NCBI RefSeq assembly: GCF_010093305.1
Contig: NZ_PDWS01000007.1
Coordinates: 62,001 to 126,000 of the forward strand
Length of the DNA: 64,000 bases
Direction: 5' to 3'
Source: Pseudoxanthomonas sacheonensis
Lineage (GTDB): Bacteria > Pseudomonadota > Gammaproteobacteria > Xanthomonadales > Xanthomonadaceae
Shown here: positions 46,744 to 56,797 of the stretch, piece after piece
Numbering within the stretch: the first letter of the stretch is position 1
Layout: the number at the start of each line of letters is the position of its first letter
The notes under the pieces: model-generated
Told to the model about the DNA's origin: nothing
Seen by the model: only the letters and a program-made list of their open reading frames with translations
Database searches by the model: none
Made by a program: the position numbers and the translations under genes

Positions 46744-47492
46744 TCCGAGTCGCCGTCGTGGACGACGAACCGCTCGCCCGGAGCGGCGTACGCGCGCGTC
46801 TGGCACGACATCCGGACATGCATCTCGTTGGCGAGTACACCGATGGCAAGGCGGCTCTCGATGGCATCCTCGAAACCCCGCCCGACTTGGTCTTACTCGA
46901 TATCCAGATGCCGAACTTGGACGGACTCGGGCTGCTTGCCGAAATCCCACAGGAGCGACGGCCAATGATCGTCTTCCTGACCGCGCATGACAACTTCGCA
47001 GTTCGTGCATTCGATCTGAAGGCGCTTGATTACATCCTGAAGCCGATCGACGACGACAGGTTCTCAGAATCGCTGGATCGGGCACGCGAAGCCATCGCTT
47101 CCCGCCATCGTAGCGGAGCCACGGCACTGGATCTAACCCAAGGCGGACACAGGCAAAGGTTCCCTATCCGTACTGGGCGGCGCGTGACCTTCATCGATGC
47201 AGCCGATGTGGAATGGATCGAAGCCAGCGGCGACTACGCGATCCTACACAGCGGCAGGAAAGAGCATTTGCTACGCGAATCGCTGGCAGACCTTGCCCGG
47301 CAGCTCGATCCCGCCACATTCATCAGAGCGCATCGCTCCACGATCGTCCGCCTGGATTGCGTGGCAGAAATGCAAGCCCTGCCGAATAGGGATGCTCTGA
47401 TTCGCTTGCGGGATGGCACCCCTTTGCGAGTCAGTCGTACCTACATAGCAAACTTTCTCGAAAGGCTGCACGAGCGATCAATTCGTCGTTGA
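46740..47492 (+). CDS. LytTR family response regulator
   Basis: The 250-residue protein has a receiver domain (VVDDEPLARSG with D8/D9, phospho-Asp D54 in LLDIQMPNLDG, LKPI) and a C-terminal LytTR DNA-binding domain (RFPIRTGRRVTFIDAADVEW, FIRAHRSTIV, LRVSRTYIANF). It is the partner of the upstream LytS-type kinase. LytTR proteins often control envelope or hydrolase genes; the adjacent serine hydrolase is a candidate. Confidence 0.94.
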   Translation: MIRVAVVDDEPLARSGVRARLARHPDMHLVGEYTDGKAALDGILETPPDLVLLDIQMPNLDGLGLLAEIPQERRPMIVFLTAHDNFAVRAFDLKALDYILKPIDDDRFSESLDRAREAIASRHRSGATALDLTQGGHRQRFPIRTGRRVTFIDAADVEWIEASGDYAILHSGRKEHLLRESLADLARQLDPATFIRAHRSTIVRLDCVAEMQALPNRDALIRLRDGTPLRVSRTYIANFLERLHERSIRR

Positions 47493-47745
47493 GTCAAGCG
47501 GACTATCGACATCAATGTCAGCTTTCAGCCAGAAGCAGACGTTCGTCATTGACGCGATGTCGCTTCCTTCCGTTTCGGCACCAGTGCACACAAACGAGCA
47601 CAGCAGGCAAGTGGTGCATAGCGCCCAACGCCGCATACCCCCTATTACGGCGCGCGGCCAGCGCACGGGCAGTTCGCAAACGCGAGTGGAATAAACCCGG
47701 CCTCCCGGTGTCTTTATCTTGTGAACGACCCCACTGGAAGCCCCG

Positions 47746-48189
47746 ATGCAACCTCGCACCCCGCTCATCGCGCCCCTGTTCGCCGCATGCCTGTGCCTGT
47801 TTACCACGCAGATTTCCGCCGCGCCGCCAAAGCCTGTCGAGCACGCGCCGCCTCCCGCTGAATCGGCATTCCTGGCCGAGAACGCCATGGCCATGGATCG
47901 AATGATGGCCGCTATGGACGCGAAGTCCACCGGTGACGTGGACCGCGACTTCGTCGCAATGATGGTGCCGCACCATCAGGGGGCCATCGACATGGCCCAG
48001 TTGGTCCTGCAGTACGGCAGGAACGAGCAGATCCGCCGCCTCGCGCAGGAAATCATCGTGACCCAGCAGCAGGAGATCGCCGCCATGTACCTGGCGATCG
48101 GCGCGCCCTTGCCGCCACCAACATCGGCGCCCACGAAGCCCGCGAACGCGACCCCACATCACCACTCCCCACAGACGGCTAGACCATGA
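47746..48189 (+). CDS. DUF305 secreted metal-binding protein
   Basis: The 147-residue protein has a signal peptide (ending ISA/AP near residue 24) and the DUF305 core DFVAMMVPHHQGAIDMAQLV with NEQIRRLAQEIIVTQQQEI. The Met/His pattern suggests copper or other soft-metal binding in the periplasm. The C-terminal tail is Pro/His-rich (PHHH). It overlaps the next gene by four bases. A GGAAG ribosome site precedes the ATG. Confidence 0.9.
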   Translation: MQPRTPLIAPLFAACLCLFTTQISAAPPKPVEHAPPPAESAFLAENAMAMDRMMAAMDAKSTGDVDRDFVAMMVPHHQGAIDMAQLVLQYGRNEQIRRLAQEIIVTQQQEIAAMYLAIGAPLPPPTSAPTKPANATPHHHSPQTARP

Positions 48190-49649
48190 AGCACCTACAG
48201 CTACAACTTCTCCTTCTCGCTGGGTCGATCGGCGCATTCGGCACCGCCCTTGCTGGGCAGGCGCCGTTCGCGGCCGATGCCAAGGACATTGCGATCAGCC
48301 ACAGCGACCGCGTCTATGCGGCCGAGCAGTTCTCCAACACGGTTTCGGTGACCGACCCGGCGGACAATACGTTGCTCGGGGTCATCCGCCTAGGCGATCC
48401 GCTGCCGGGCAACCTCAGCCCCTTGTACAAGGGGCAGGTGCTCGTGCACGGACTGGGTTTCTCCCCCGATGGAAAAACGCTTGCCGCAGTGTCGATTGGC
48501 AGCAACTCGGTGAGCTTCATCGACACCACCACCAACGCGGTCAAGCACGTGACCTACTTGGGCCGTTCGCCGCACGAGGCCTTTTTCACCCCGGATGGCC
48601 GCGAAGTCTGGGTTACAGTGCGCGGCGAAGACTACGTTGCGGTGCTGGATGCTCAGACGTTCCAGGAGAAGACGCGCATCCAGGTCCCCGCCGGGCCCGG
48701 CATGCAGATATTCTCGCCGGATGGCCGCTACGGCTATGTCTGCTCCTCGTTCAATCCGGAAACCGTCGTCATCGAGGTCGCCAGCCACACGATCGTCGGG
48801 CACGTGCAACAGGAAAGTCCGTTCTGCCCCAACATCGCGGCAACGCCCGATGGGCGTCAGGTGTGGCTGACGCTGAAGGACATCGGCAAGACCATGGTGT
48901 TCGATGCGCGCCCCCCGTTCGCGGTGCTGAAGACGATCGACACCGGCCCGATCACCAACCACGTCAACTTCGCCTTCACCCGCAAGGGCGGCTTCGCATA
49001 TGTCACGGTGGGAGGCATCAACCAGATCAAGGTTTTCCGCACCGACAACTTCCAGCAGGTGGCCACCATTCCCGTCGGCAAACTCCCGCACGGCCTGTGG
49101 CCGTCCGGCGACGGCCGCCGGATGTACGTGGGCCTGGAGAACGCCGATGCGCTCACCGCGATCGATACTTCGAACCATCGGGTCGTGGCCACCGTCCCAG
49201 TGGGGCAGGCGCCGCAGGCGGTGGTGTATGTGCCCAATGCCGTGGCGCAGGACCACGCTACCGGCAACCCGACCGTACTGCAGCCGCTGGGAACGGCCAC
49301 CTCGGCAACCCAACTGGAACTGTTCGGCACCGGTTCCGCCCGAGTTCCGGCGCCCACCAGCGTTTCGCTCTTCGACCAAGGCCTGACGCAGGTGCTGCAG
49401 GCATCCGTTACAGGGCTCGAACCGAAGCAAGCGTACGTGCTCGCCCTGTCCGCCCATCCGGATGGCAGCGGCGCGTTGCAGCCGCTGGCGGCATTCAAGA
49501 CCAACCCGCGCGGCTCCGCCATCGTCAACGCGGTAGGTCCGATCCGGCAGCTGGTGCGTGGTGGTGAAGGCGCAGCACAACGCTATCTGGTCATCGCACC
49601 TGGCACCACCGAGCAGCCTGGTGCTCCGGCCCAGCTGCAATCGCCGTGA
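48186..49649 (+). CDS. Secreted YncE-like beta-propeller protein
   Basis: The 487-residue protein has a signal peptide (to ALA/GQ near residue 24) and a seven-bladed propeller of the YVTN/YncE type. Repeated blades include GLGFSPDGKTLAAVSIGSNS, EAFFTPDGREVWVTV, MQIFSPDGRYGYVCS and GLWPSGDGRRMYVGLEN. The C-terminal ~130 residues are a separate beta domain. It probably mediates protein or ligand binding in the periplasm, alongside the DUF305 protein. Confidence 0.87.
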   Translation: MKHLQLQLLLLAGSIGAFGTALAGQAPFAADAKDIAISHSDRVYAAEQFSNTVSVTDPADNTLLGVIRLGDPLPGNLSPLYKGQVLVHGLGFSPDGKTLAAVSIGSNSVSFIDTTTNAVKHVTYLGRSPHEAFFTPDGREVWVTVRGEDYVAVLDAQTFQEKTRIQVPAGPGMQIFSPDGRYGYVCSSFNPETVVIEVASHTIVGHVQQESPFCPNIAATPDGRQVWLTLKDIGKTMVFDARPPFAVLKTIDTGPITNHVNFAFTRKGGFAYVTVGGINQIKVFRTDNFQQVATIPVGKLPHGLWPSGDGRRMYVGLENADALTAIDTSNHRVVATVPVGQAPQAVVYVPNAVAQDHATGNPTVLQPLGTATSATQLELFGTGSARVPAPTSVSLFDQGLTQVLQASVTGLEPKQAYVLALSAHPDGSGALQPLAAFKTNPRGSAIVNAVGPIRQLVRGGEGAAQRYLVIAPGTTEQPGAPAQLQSP

Positions 49650-49701
49650 TGGCAAAGAGGCGTAGCATCGGCCCGAAGCTGATACGCGAGGCGCGCTGAC
49701 C

Positions 49702-50229
49702 GTGAGCGACCTAGTGCAGATGGTGCAGCCGCTGATTCCGGGCCTTCGGCGGTATGCGCGCACCATGCTGCGCGATGCGTCCACCGCCGACGACCTGGTG
49801 CAGGACTGCCTGGAACGCGTGGTCGGCCGCTGGCACCAGCGTCGCGCCGAAGGCGACGTCGCCGCCTGGACCTACACAATCCTGCACAACCTCGCGATCA
49901 ACCATCTGCGTGGCGCGAAGCGCCGGGGCCTGCATGTGCCGCTCGACGATAGCGAGGACACCGCACTGTCTCGTCCACCCGAGCAGGAGAATGCCTTACG
50001 CTATCGCGACGTGGTCCATGCCATGCAGGCACTGCCGGACGACCAGCGCAGCGTTCTGCTGCTGGTTTCGGTGGAAGACATGAGCTACGCCGAGGCGGCA
50101 AAGGTGCTGGATGTCCCCATCGGCACGGTTATGTCGCGCTTGGCGCGAGCGCGCGAGCGGTTGCGGCGCTCAATCGATGAAGGATTCCACGCGTCTTCCG
50201 GAAATACAAAGTTGAGGAGCGTCAAATGA
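49702..50229 (+). CDS. ECF RNA polymerase sigma factor
   Basis: The 175-residue protein has region 2 (LRDASTADDLVQDCLERVV, AWTYTILHNLAINHLR) and region 4 (LPDDQRSVLLLVSVEDMSYA, AKVLDVPIGTVMSRLARARE). GTG at 49702 gives the standard N-terminus. It overlaps its anti-sigma factor by four bases and follows the DUF305-propeller genes by 52 bases, so these may be its regulon. Confidence 0.94.
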   Translation: MSDLVQMVQPLIPGLRRYARTMLRDASTADDLVQDCLERVVGRWHQRRAEGDVAAWTYTILHNLAINHLRGAKRRGLHVPLDDSEDTALSRPPEQENALRYRDVVHAMQALPDDQRSVLLLVSVEDMSYAEAAKVLDVPIGTVMSRLARARERLRRSIDEGFHASSGNTKLRSVK

Positions 50230-51002
50230 GCGGCCGCCCCATCACCGAGGACGACCTGCACGCATACATTGATGGTGTGCTAGATGCGGAACGCCGCGAC
50301 GAGGTTTCCGACTATCTAGCCCAACACACTGACGTGGCGCAGCGCGTATCCGCTTATCGCCGGCAACGCGAGCAGTTGCGCTCGGCTCTGTTGCCGATTG
50401 CGCAGGAACCGGTACCCGCCGACCTCAACATCGACCATCTGATCGAACGCCAGCGTCACCCGCGCTGGGCGGCGCTGCCCACGGCCGCTGCCGCAGTACT
50501 GCTAGTGGGCGTGGGCGTCGTGGTCGGCTGGCTCTCGCACGCCCAGCTTCGTCCGGCTCCCGTCGGCATCGAAGCCCTGGCCCAGGAAGCGGAGGACAGC
50601 TACGAAGTCCATGCCCCGGATCGGGTTCGCCCGGTGGAGCTTCGCGCCGACGACCGTGCGCAACTGGTCCGCTGGGCGTCGCAGCGGATCGGTCGCCCTG
50701 TCATCGTGCCCGATCTGTCGGAGTCGGGGTACCGGTTCATGGGCGGACGGCTGGTAGCCACCGCGCATGGGCCAGCTGTTCTTTTCATGTACGACGATGA
50801 TCGCGGGACCCGGCTGGTCATGCTCAGTCGCCCCATGACGATCGATCGCGACACGGCCATGGAGCTGCACTCCCGAGGGGCCGTAGCCGGCTTCACTTGG
50901 GCGAACCGTGGAATCGGCTACAGCTTGGTAGGCCCGGTTGCCGCCAACCTGCTGCACCCGATCGCGGATCAGGTCCGCCGGCAAGTCGAAAGCGGTGCCT
51001 AG
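50226..51002 (+). CDS. Transmembrane anti-sigma factor
   Basis: The 258-residue protein has an N-terminal anti-sigma domain (TEDDLHAYIDGVLDAERRDE), a membrane helix near residues 82-103 (PTAAAAVLLVGVGVVVGWL) and a periplasmic domain ending near the C-terminus. The zinc His/Cys motif of ZAS proteins is not evident, as in the ChrR-independent 'zf-HC2-less' group. It is predicted to hold the upstream ECF factor until a periplasmic signal arrives. Confidence 0.88.
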   Translation: MSGRPITEDDLHAYIDGVLDAERRDEVSDYLAQHTDVAQRVSAYRRQREQLRSALLPIAQEPVPADLNIDHLIERQRHPRWAALPTAAAAVLLVGVGVVVGWLSHAQLRPAPVGIEALAQEAEDSYEVHAPDRVRPVELRADDRAQLVRWASQRIGRPVIVPDLSESGYRFMGGRLVATAHGPAVLFMYDDDRGTRLVMLSRPMTIDRDTAMELHSRGAVAGFTWANRGIGYSLVGPVAANLLHPIADQVRRQVESGA

Positions 51003-51142
51003 GCAGGGACGCACAACCAGGGTCCCAAAAGACTGCGCATGGCCGATAGCGGTCCCATAGCGCTTGGAGAGCAGCCAGCACGTGAGTGGCCGCTTACGGC
51101 CCGAAGCAGGGACGCGTCAAGGCTGCTGGAGGGTTCGCTTGT

Positions 51143-52252
51143 TTACAATTGCATCGGTACTTTAGGCTTCACGAGCGCAGAGTACTGCAATGGGGAAAGT
51201 CCACCGAGGGAGTAATGCGGCCTCGATAAGTTATACCTCGTTCTCCAGTCTTCAAGCATGCGGCTAACTTCAATCATGTTGTGTAGCTCATATCGATCCA
51301 GGACTTCTTTTCGCAGAGTTCCATTGAATCTCTCTATAAGGCTGTTGTCAGCACTGACATAGGGCCGGCCATACACTCTGTGAGCGCCTATTCTTTTCAT
51401 CCAGGCGACGTATTCGGAGGCTTTGAATACACTTCCGTTGTCGGTCCGTATGGCCTTGGGGACTCGACCAGACGAATGCAGTCTTTCCAGACAGCGAACC
51501 ACTAAGCAGGTTGTTTGCCTAACCGCAGGATGGGTGAGCAACGCTTCCCGATTGAAGTCGTCAATGATGTTCAGAATCCAATAGCGCTTTCCCCTGAACA
51601 GCCCGTCTGCCATGAAGTCCATCGACCACATGTCGTTGGGGGCGGTCTGCGCCTGCATGCGTTTGCGAACACGAGCCGGGGGCGGAAGCTTGGGGACGCC
51701 CTTGCCACTGCGATCCGGTAGTTCCAGTTTGGCAGCTTTGTACGTCAACCAGCAGGCTTTCCTGCTATTGGGCTGATCCTTCAAGATGGCATTGAAGACC
51801 TTATGAAATCCTTGGCCAGGATTCTGCTCGAAGTATCGCTTCATGTCTGCGATGAGGTTGGCGTCGGCCATGGCAGCCACCTTGCCGCTGCCGGCGGAAG
51901 GGGAAAGGCCAACGATTCTGTTGGCGGCGATGTGAGGAATGCCGAAGTTTGCACGGAGGGTCGCGGCCATGACCGAGCGAGGCCGCTGGGCCGGCTGCAT
52001 GCGCTTGATGACCTGTCTGGAGATATCGATATAGCTGCTCAGCTTCTCGACACGGCTGGTCATGATCGTGAGTTGGTGTTCGAGCCGTCGAATCGTTTCA
52101 ATCCATTTGGCATCGAGGCCCGAGTATTGCCTGGTCAGAAACCCAATGTGACCTATCGTGATTCCATACCTTCGCGCTATTTCTTTTAGACGGATGCCGT
52201 CCTCATGATCGCGGAGCAGTCTCGCAATCTTTAGGGAAGACATCGGTTTCAT
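51143..52252 (-). mobile_element. IS3-like transposase (single open frame)
   Basis: The 369-residue protein combines an N-terminal helix-turn-helix (GIRLKEIARRYGITIGHIGF), a Leu-rich middle and an rve-type DDE integrase domain. Asp in WSMDFMADGLF, Asp in RTDNGSVF and Glu in SLIERFNGTLRKEV form the triad. It appears intact. I cannot see clear terminal inverted repeats, so element ends are not given. Confidence 0.85.
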
Positions 52253-52308
52253 GGGCTTGGCTCCCGCATGGGGATATGAGAGTAGCCTACCGTGGTTTGT
52301 GGGCCCGG

Positions 52309-52521
52309 TCAGGCGTAGGCGCTGACTACGGCTGCATCCCTGTTGCGCATCTCGACTACGACCGCCGTAGCCACTCCTGCAACATCGTGACGGGCGCCGG
52401 CCATCACATCGGCAGCTTCTAGGGCGTCATCCCATCTGGCGAACCAACCGCGACCTTCCATGCCGTGGTAGAGGTCCCAGCCAGTCATGGCTGGCATGAT
52501 CACGAAGAACTCAGCATCCAT
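52309..52521 (-). CDS. Possible small DUF2188-like protein
   Basis: A 70-residue frame (FFVIMPAMTGWDLYHGMEGR, then WFARWDDALEAADVMA) resembles small proteins of the DUF2188 type in which a beta-hairpin is followed by a helix. It lies beside the transposase. The match is weak and based on pattern only. Confidence 0.4.
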   Translation of the reverse strand: MDAEFFVIMPAMTGWDLYHGMEGRGWFARWDDALEAADVMAGARHDVAGVATAVVVEMRNRDAAVVSAYA

Positions 52522-52989
52522 AGTCTCGGCCCTGGCTGAAAAGTTGCCCCCGGTCCAGCTAACCGCTTGCTCAAGGCGAGACCCTTTTCCTTCTGCAGAG
52601 CGACAATTCTTGTCAGCGCAGGGGCATGCTTCCGGGGGCAGGATTAGCTTCGCTTAGTGACAGGGCCTGCGATATCAGCGAGTCACCCTTCGTTACGTAG
52701 GACTTTTCTGACGCTGATCGCTATAGCGACTGAACCAGCCCAGAGGTGGTCTGCTTCGCCGCGACGGTTTACCCAGAAGGGACCCAGCCGTACCGGATAC
52801 TCGGCTTGGAACAAGGGACCTGAGAACTGGTGATCCAGACGGAGCGGCTAGCTCGCTAGGGGCCAAATGCGATCTGTTCCATAACCGACCAGGAGGATGG
52901 TGGGTACGACGACCACGTATCCGAGCCCCGGGAGCATACTTGTCCATAAAACGAAGCCGAAGAGGCGATGTCGAGAGCCGCTAACGACC
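52522..52989. other. Region without a gene; carries a dispersed 24-bp repeat
   Basis: No frame is convincing in this 468-base stretch. It contains CCGGATACTCGGCTTGGAAC AAGG at 52793-52816, repeated exactly at 53882-53905 on the far side of the DUF2306 gene. Confidence 0.5.
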
Positions 52990-53905
52990 CTAAGCGGACC
53001 CTATGTCGATGCGCGGCGAGCTGGGTACATCGATTCGTGCTCTCCGCAGGAGTGTCGCACGCATCAGGTCGACGATGCGATAGCCCCCCTCGTAGATGAC
53101 CAATGGAAGCAGCCAGCTTAACCAGAGCAACGTCGCGATCATTGCCGGCGACGGTGCCAGTTCCATCGCAATCTGAGCTTGAAGAAGTATCCGGAAGGTG
53201 ATCGGCGAGAGCGTCACGAGATAGTTGCGGATCATCCAGCGCCGATGCGGCCATACCCGGCCACGGTGAATCGCGATCAGCGCGACCAAGGCTGTCGTCA
53301 ACCATGCCAGCGCGGTAGCGGTAAATGCTATGCGGATTTCGAATGGAGCTGGCGAAGTGGCGATTAGCCCTGTGGCGCCTGTGCAAGCGATGAGCATGCC
53401 GACCATGTAAATCCGGCCCATCCAGCGATGCAGGCGCGGATAGGCCCGCGGCCACCGGGTCAGGAACTGGAGCGGCCCCAAGACAACGGTTAGCGCCCCG
53501 CCGGCAAGGTGGGTCCACAGCCAACCTCGTCGCGACCAGAACATGGTGTAGGAACCGGGGTCCGGGTAGTGGTACTTGCCGTAGACAGTCAGCAGGAAAT
53601 GGATGCTGATTATCCCGAGGACGAGCCACACCATAGCCCAACCAATGCGTCGGCCAAGGCGGGCGCGGGTGGGTGAAGAGGCATCCGAGACCTCAGAACT
53701 CATATGCACCTCCGGCCCATGCCTGACCGAAGAATACACAGGCCGGCCCTTTGATTGAACCGTGACCACGGCATCGGCGATATGTCGACTTCGGCCAAAG
53801 TCCAGATCAACCGGCTGGACCCGACCGAATCCGGGCTAACTCAGCCCCTAGATTTAAACGTCGAGCTTGAGCCGTACTTTTCCGGATACTCGGCTTGGAA
53901 CAAGG
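52793..53905. repeat. 24-bp direct repeats flanking the second DUF2306 gene
   Basis: The exact 24-mer beginning CCGGATACTCGGCTTGGAAC occurs at 52793-52816 and 53882-53905, 1.1 kb apart and in the same orientation. The gene at 52990-53703 lies between them. Confidence 0.8.
52990..53703 (-). CDS. DUF2306 integral membrane protein (copy 2)
   Basis: The 237-residue protein has about seven membrane helices with WTHLAGGALTVVLGPLQFL, YPRLHRWMGRIYM and WPHRRWMIRNYLVTLSPI, the DUF2306 markers. ATG at 53703 follows GGAGGTG, a strong ribosome site. It is a distant paralogue of the gene at 35635. It lies between direct repeats and close to two insertion sequences, which suggests transfer. Confidence 0.88.
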   Translation of the reverse strand: MSSEVSDASSPTRARLGRRIGWAMVWLVLGIISIHFLLTVYGKYHYPDPGSYTMFWSRRGWLWTHLAGGALTVVLGPLQFLTRWPRAYPRLHRWMGRIYMVGMLIACTGATGLIATSPAPFEIRIAFTATALAWLTTALVALIAIHRGRVWPHRRWMIRNYLVTLSPITFRILLQAQIAMELAPSPAMIATLLWLSWLLPLVIYEGGYRIVDLMRATLLRRARIDVPSSPRIDIGSA

Positions 53906-54087
53906 TGCCGGAGGGCTGGTGGCCCAAGGCGGGCCAATAGCCACGCAGGGTGGGGAGCCCCCCTGTTCCTAAAGCCCTTTTCCCTGTTGGGCTTCCCTGA
54001 TAACTCAAAGCCAAGATGCCCTGAAAAGGTCCGTGATCCGGGCTCTTGTGCCAGAGAGAAGTTAGCCCTGGACTGGATACACTACCA
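53898..54087. repeat. Repeat copy A (~190 bp)
   Basis: This stretch from GAACAAGGTGCCGGAGG to GGACTGGATACAC is almost identical to copy B at 57323-57582 and in the same orientation, but lacks a 72-base piece present in B. Copy B shows the missing piece bordered by GCCAGAG on both sides, so A probably lost it by recombination between short repeats. Frames in this region (such as plus 53755-53940) are not convincing genes. Confidence 0.88.
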
Positions 54088-54201
54088 CTTACGGATCATG
54101 TACTTAGGCCGATCTCGGGATCAGCCCAAATGCCTCGCGCGTTGACTCAAACACAGAGTAAACACGGTTTTAAGCCTGGGGTATCCAATGTCGCTCCCGA
54201 T

Positions 54202-55389
54202 CTAAATCGAACGCCCCGCGCCTTCGTCAAACTGTATGGTGAAACGATTAAGGGCAGCTTTCCAGTCGTGCACTGGTAGAGACCATCGCTTGCTGATGTT
54301 GCGAAGTGCTAAATAAAGCAACTTCAGCAAGGCTTCGTCGCTTTGGAATGATCCGCGGTACTTCATCACTCTCCGTAGACTCATGTTGATTGATTCGATA
54401 GTGTTGGTTGTATAGATGATTTTTCGGATCTCTTTTGGAAAATCGAAGAACGTCACCACTTGTGGCCAGTTCCGCCGCCATGCCTGTCCGATACTGGGAT
54501 AGTGCGGTTCCCACTTTCTTTCGAAATCAGCCAAGCGCTGCTCAGCGGCCTCAGCCGTCGTCGCCGTGTAGATCTTCTTAAGATCTGTCGCGACCTCGCG
54601 CCGCCTTTTCCACGACACAAAATCTAGACTGTTCCGGACCATATGCACGATACATAGCTGGATGGATGTCTTGGGGAAAGCAGTAGCAATTGCTTCTGGG
54701 AAGCCTCTCAATCCGTCTATGCAAGCGATGTAAATTTCGTGCACGCCACGATTCTTCAGCTCGGTAAGTATTTGCAGCCAGAATTTTGCACCTTCATTCT
54801 GCGAAATCCACAATCCGAGAGCCTCTTTCTGCCCTGTCAACGTGATACCGATCGCGACGTATACCGCCTTCACTCGCGATGCGCCATCTCTAACGCGAAC
54901 GTGGATACAATCCATATATACGATTGGGTAAACAGGATCGAGAGGGCGCGCCTGCCACGCCTTTATTTCGTCAAAAGCCGCGTCTGTGATGCTAGAGATT
55001 AAGGCGGCGGAGGCTTGGACGTTATATGCTTCCTGCAATTGGTCTTGGATCTCTCGAGGATTTAGGCCTCTGGCATACATAGCCATAATCTTGTTATCTA
55101 ATCCAGTCGCTTGGGCCATCCGCTTGCTGAATTTTGAATTCAGAGAATTGCCGCGACCGACGTTTTCACGCGAAGCCAGAGTGGTAGGCGGGGGTAAGAG
55201 GCGATTCGTTTGTGCGAGACCTTGATCACTCAATTCTGACTGGCGGCCATTCGCGGCCTCCAGAATCTTCGCGGCTAACTCTTTCAACAAGCCGCTGTCG
55301 CTGGAAACTAGATTCAGCAGCTCACTCTCCATGCCGCTTAGTGATTCAGAAGTTGAATTTCGATTCGTATCCATCACGGTAAGTGCCAT
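54202..55389 (-). mobile_element. IS256-family transposase with atypical N-terminus
   Basis: About 395 residues from ATG at 55389 (TTG at 55428 and ATG at 55374 are alternatives). The DDE catalytic core is intact: Asp in PIVYMDCIHVRVRD, Asp in CIDGLRGFPEAI and Glu in YTTNTIESINMSLRR. The C-x2-H in LCIVHMVRNS is also present. The usual N-terminal block of IS256 transposases (TEHLGY, GNSRNG) is replaced by a low-similarity Ser/Leu-rich region. It follows the GHKL ATPase gene by only a few bases on the same strand. No terminal inverted repeats are obvious. Confidence 0.88.
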
Positions 55390-55435
55390 TCGGGGAAGGA
55401 ATGACTTTTTATCCTGCCTGGGTTGCAAAATATTG

Positions 55436-56797
55436 TCAGATACCTAACCCAGTAGTTACACGTTGCGAGATGGCCTTGTCGATGAGCATTCTGACTGTGT
55501 GCTCAACATTCTTGAACCGTATTCTTTGCATGAACTCCAAAGGTCCGAGTTTCACAAACAACTTTCCAAACACTTCGTCTGCAAAGCTACTTGAGACTAG
55601 AGGTACCATATCGAAATCAATCTCTATGGGTTGTCCCGGGCACATTTTTACAAGATTGTGAAGTTTGTGGTGAACCGGTGTTCCCGCTACGCGGCTGCCG
55701 AAGGACTTTGCCTCGTCCTTCAACCTTACATGCAGTACGTCAGTGCCGATGCCCTCGTACTTGGTTTCGATATAGTCAACCGGCGTATAGGACTTTCCGG
55801 AAAAATTCAATGCTTCCTTCAGTAGGTCCGGGTCGCTGAAGTTGATCTTGGCGATAACAAGCGTTCCATGAACAGGCACCTTCTGATCGCGAATTTCGAG
55901 CCCATAGTCCCCGGGCCTGAATAACAATCGCGCATGACCTGACTCAATTTGGAAAGCCCCCCCGCTGTGGCAGCAAATTTGGTAGCTGCCATAGAGACCA
56001 TTTCCTTGACCCACGGATTTGTCCCGAGTTACCCCTTCCCGAATCGCACTATCCAGGGCATCCGTGTCGGACCCTTTAAACGAAGCTCCCGATCGCAGTG
56101 TGGTGGGAATCCCCAAGCCGGCATCTGCAATCGTAAACTCGACTACCTTAGTACTTCTCTGAAAACTGGAGACTTGCACGAGTCCTCCGATGGGAGACTC
56201 AGAATGCACGATTACGTTGTCAGTTAACTCATTAACGGCCCACTCCAAAGCGGCGAAGTTTTCGCGCCGTATGTCCGGAATACCACCCAGAATGGCATTT
56301 ACGATGCGATTTACCGCATCATTTTGCTCTGTGGGATCTGAGAATTGGGTAGCCGGAATTTGAGTATGGCCTCGGAACTTGGAAGGCTCGAATTTTCGTG
56401 GTTCGATCAGGTTCGCCCAATTGGCGTTAGAAAAAAGGCGCGCCAGCTCTGGTTTTTTTGGCAGTACCAGCTGAGCGTCGACCTTCACGCTACGCAATCG
56501 TAGTAGCTCCGCGCAGAGCGCGAGCATTGGTCCGGGATAGGTCTCGGTGCACTCCGAAAAATCTATAATCAAATCTTGATAGCCATTCTCATGAACGGCG
56601 TGGTGAATGCATGCTAGCGGGTGATGCAAATCAGCATCTCGGTAAGGGCCGGAGAACTTAATTCTGTTGCCGTCGCGAATGACTGACATGAATCTGCTGC
56701 CATGTTTGGCCGGCTCCCCCTCGGACCCGTCTTGGAGTGCATAGTAGCGTCTAAGAAATTTGTTAGCCCGTGCTCGGAGTTGTTCGCCTACCGGCAT
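55436..56797 (-). CDS. GHKL ATPase with DUF4325 (STAS-like) C-terminus
   Basis: The 453-residue soluble protein has an N-terminal STAS-like region (DLIIDFSECTETYPGPML), a GHKL/HATPase domain with N box (ALEWAVNELTDNVIVHS), G1 (DAGLGIP) and G2 (GQGNGLYGSY) and a C-terminal DUF4325 domain (EIDFDMVPLVSSSFADEVFG). There is no His kinase acceptor. It is AT-richer than its surroundings. The start overlaps the end of the upstream 127-residue frame by ten bases. Proteins with this plan occur in mobile and defence contexts without known function. Confidence 0.85.
   Translation of the reverse strand: MPVGEQLRARANKFLRRYYALQDGSEGEPAKHGSRFMSVIRDGNRIKFSGPYRDADLHHPLACIHHAVHENGYQDLIIDFSECTETYPGPMLALCAELLRLRSVKVDAQLVLPKKPELARLFSNANWANLIEPRKFEPSKFRGHTQIPATQFSDPTEQNDAVNRIVNAILGGIPDIRRENFAALEWAVNELTDNVIVHSESPIGGLVQVSSFQRSTKVVEFTIADAGLGIPTTLRSGASFKGSDTDALDSAIREGVTRDKSVGQGNGLYGSYQICCHSGGAFQIESGHARLLFRPGDYGLEIRDQKVPVHGTLVIAKINFSDPDLLKEALNFSGKSYTPVDYIETKYEGIGTDVLHVRLKDEAKSFGSRVAGTPVHHKLHNLVKMCPGQPIEIDFDMVPLVSSSFADEVFGKLFVKLGPLEFMQRIRFKNVEHTVRMLIDKAISQRVTTGLGI

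Noticed and set aside
51143..52252. Terminal inverted repeats of the IS3-like element
   Set aside because: Comparing both flanks by eye gave no match longer than a few bases, so ends are not called.
53755..53940. 61-codon frame upstream of repeat copy A as a gene
   Set aside because: It runs into the repeat, is not preserved in copy B and has no family.
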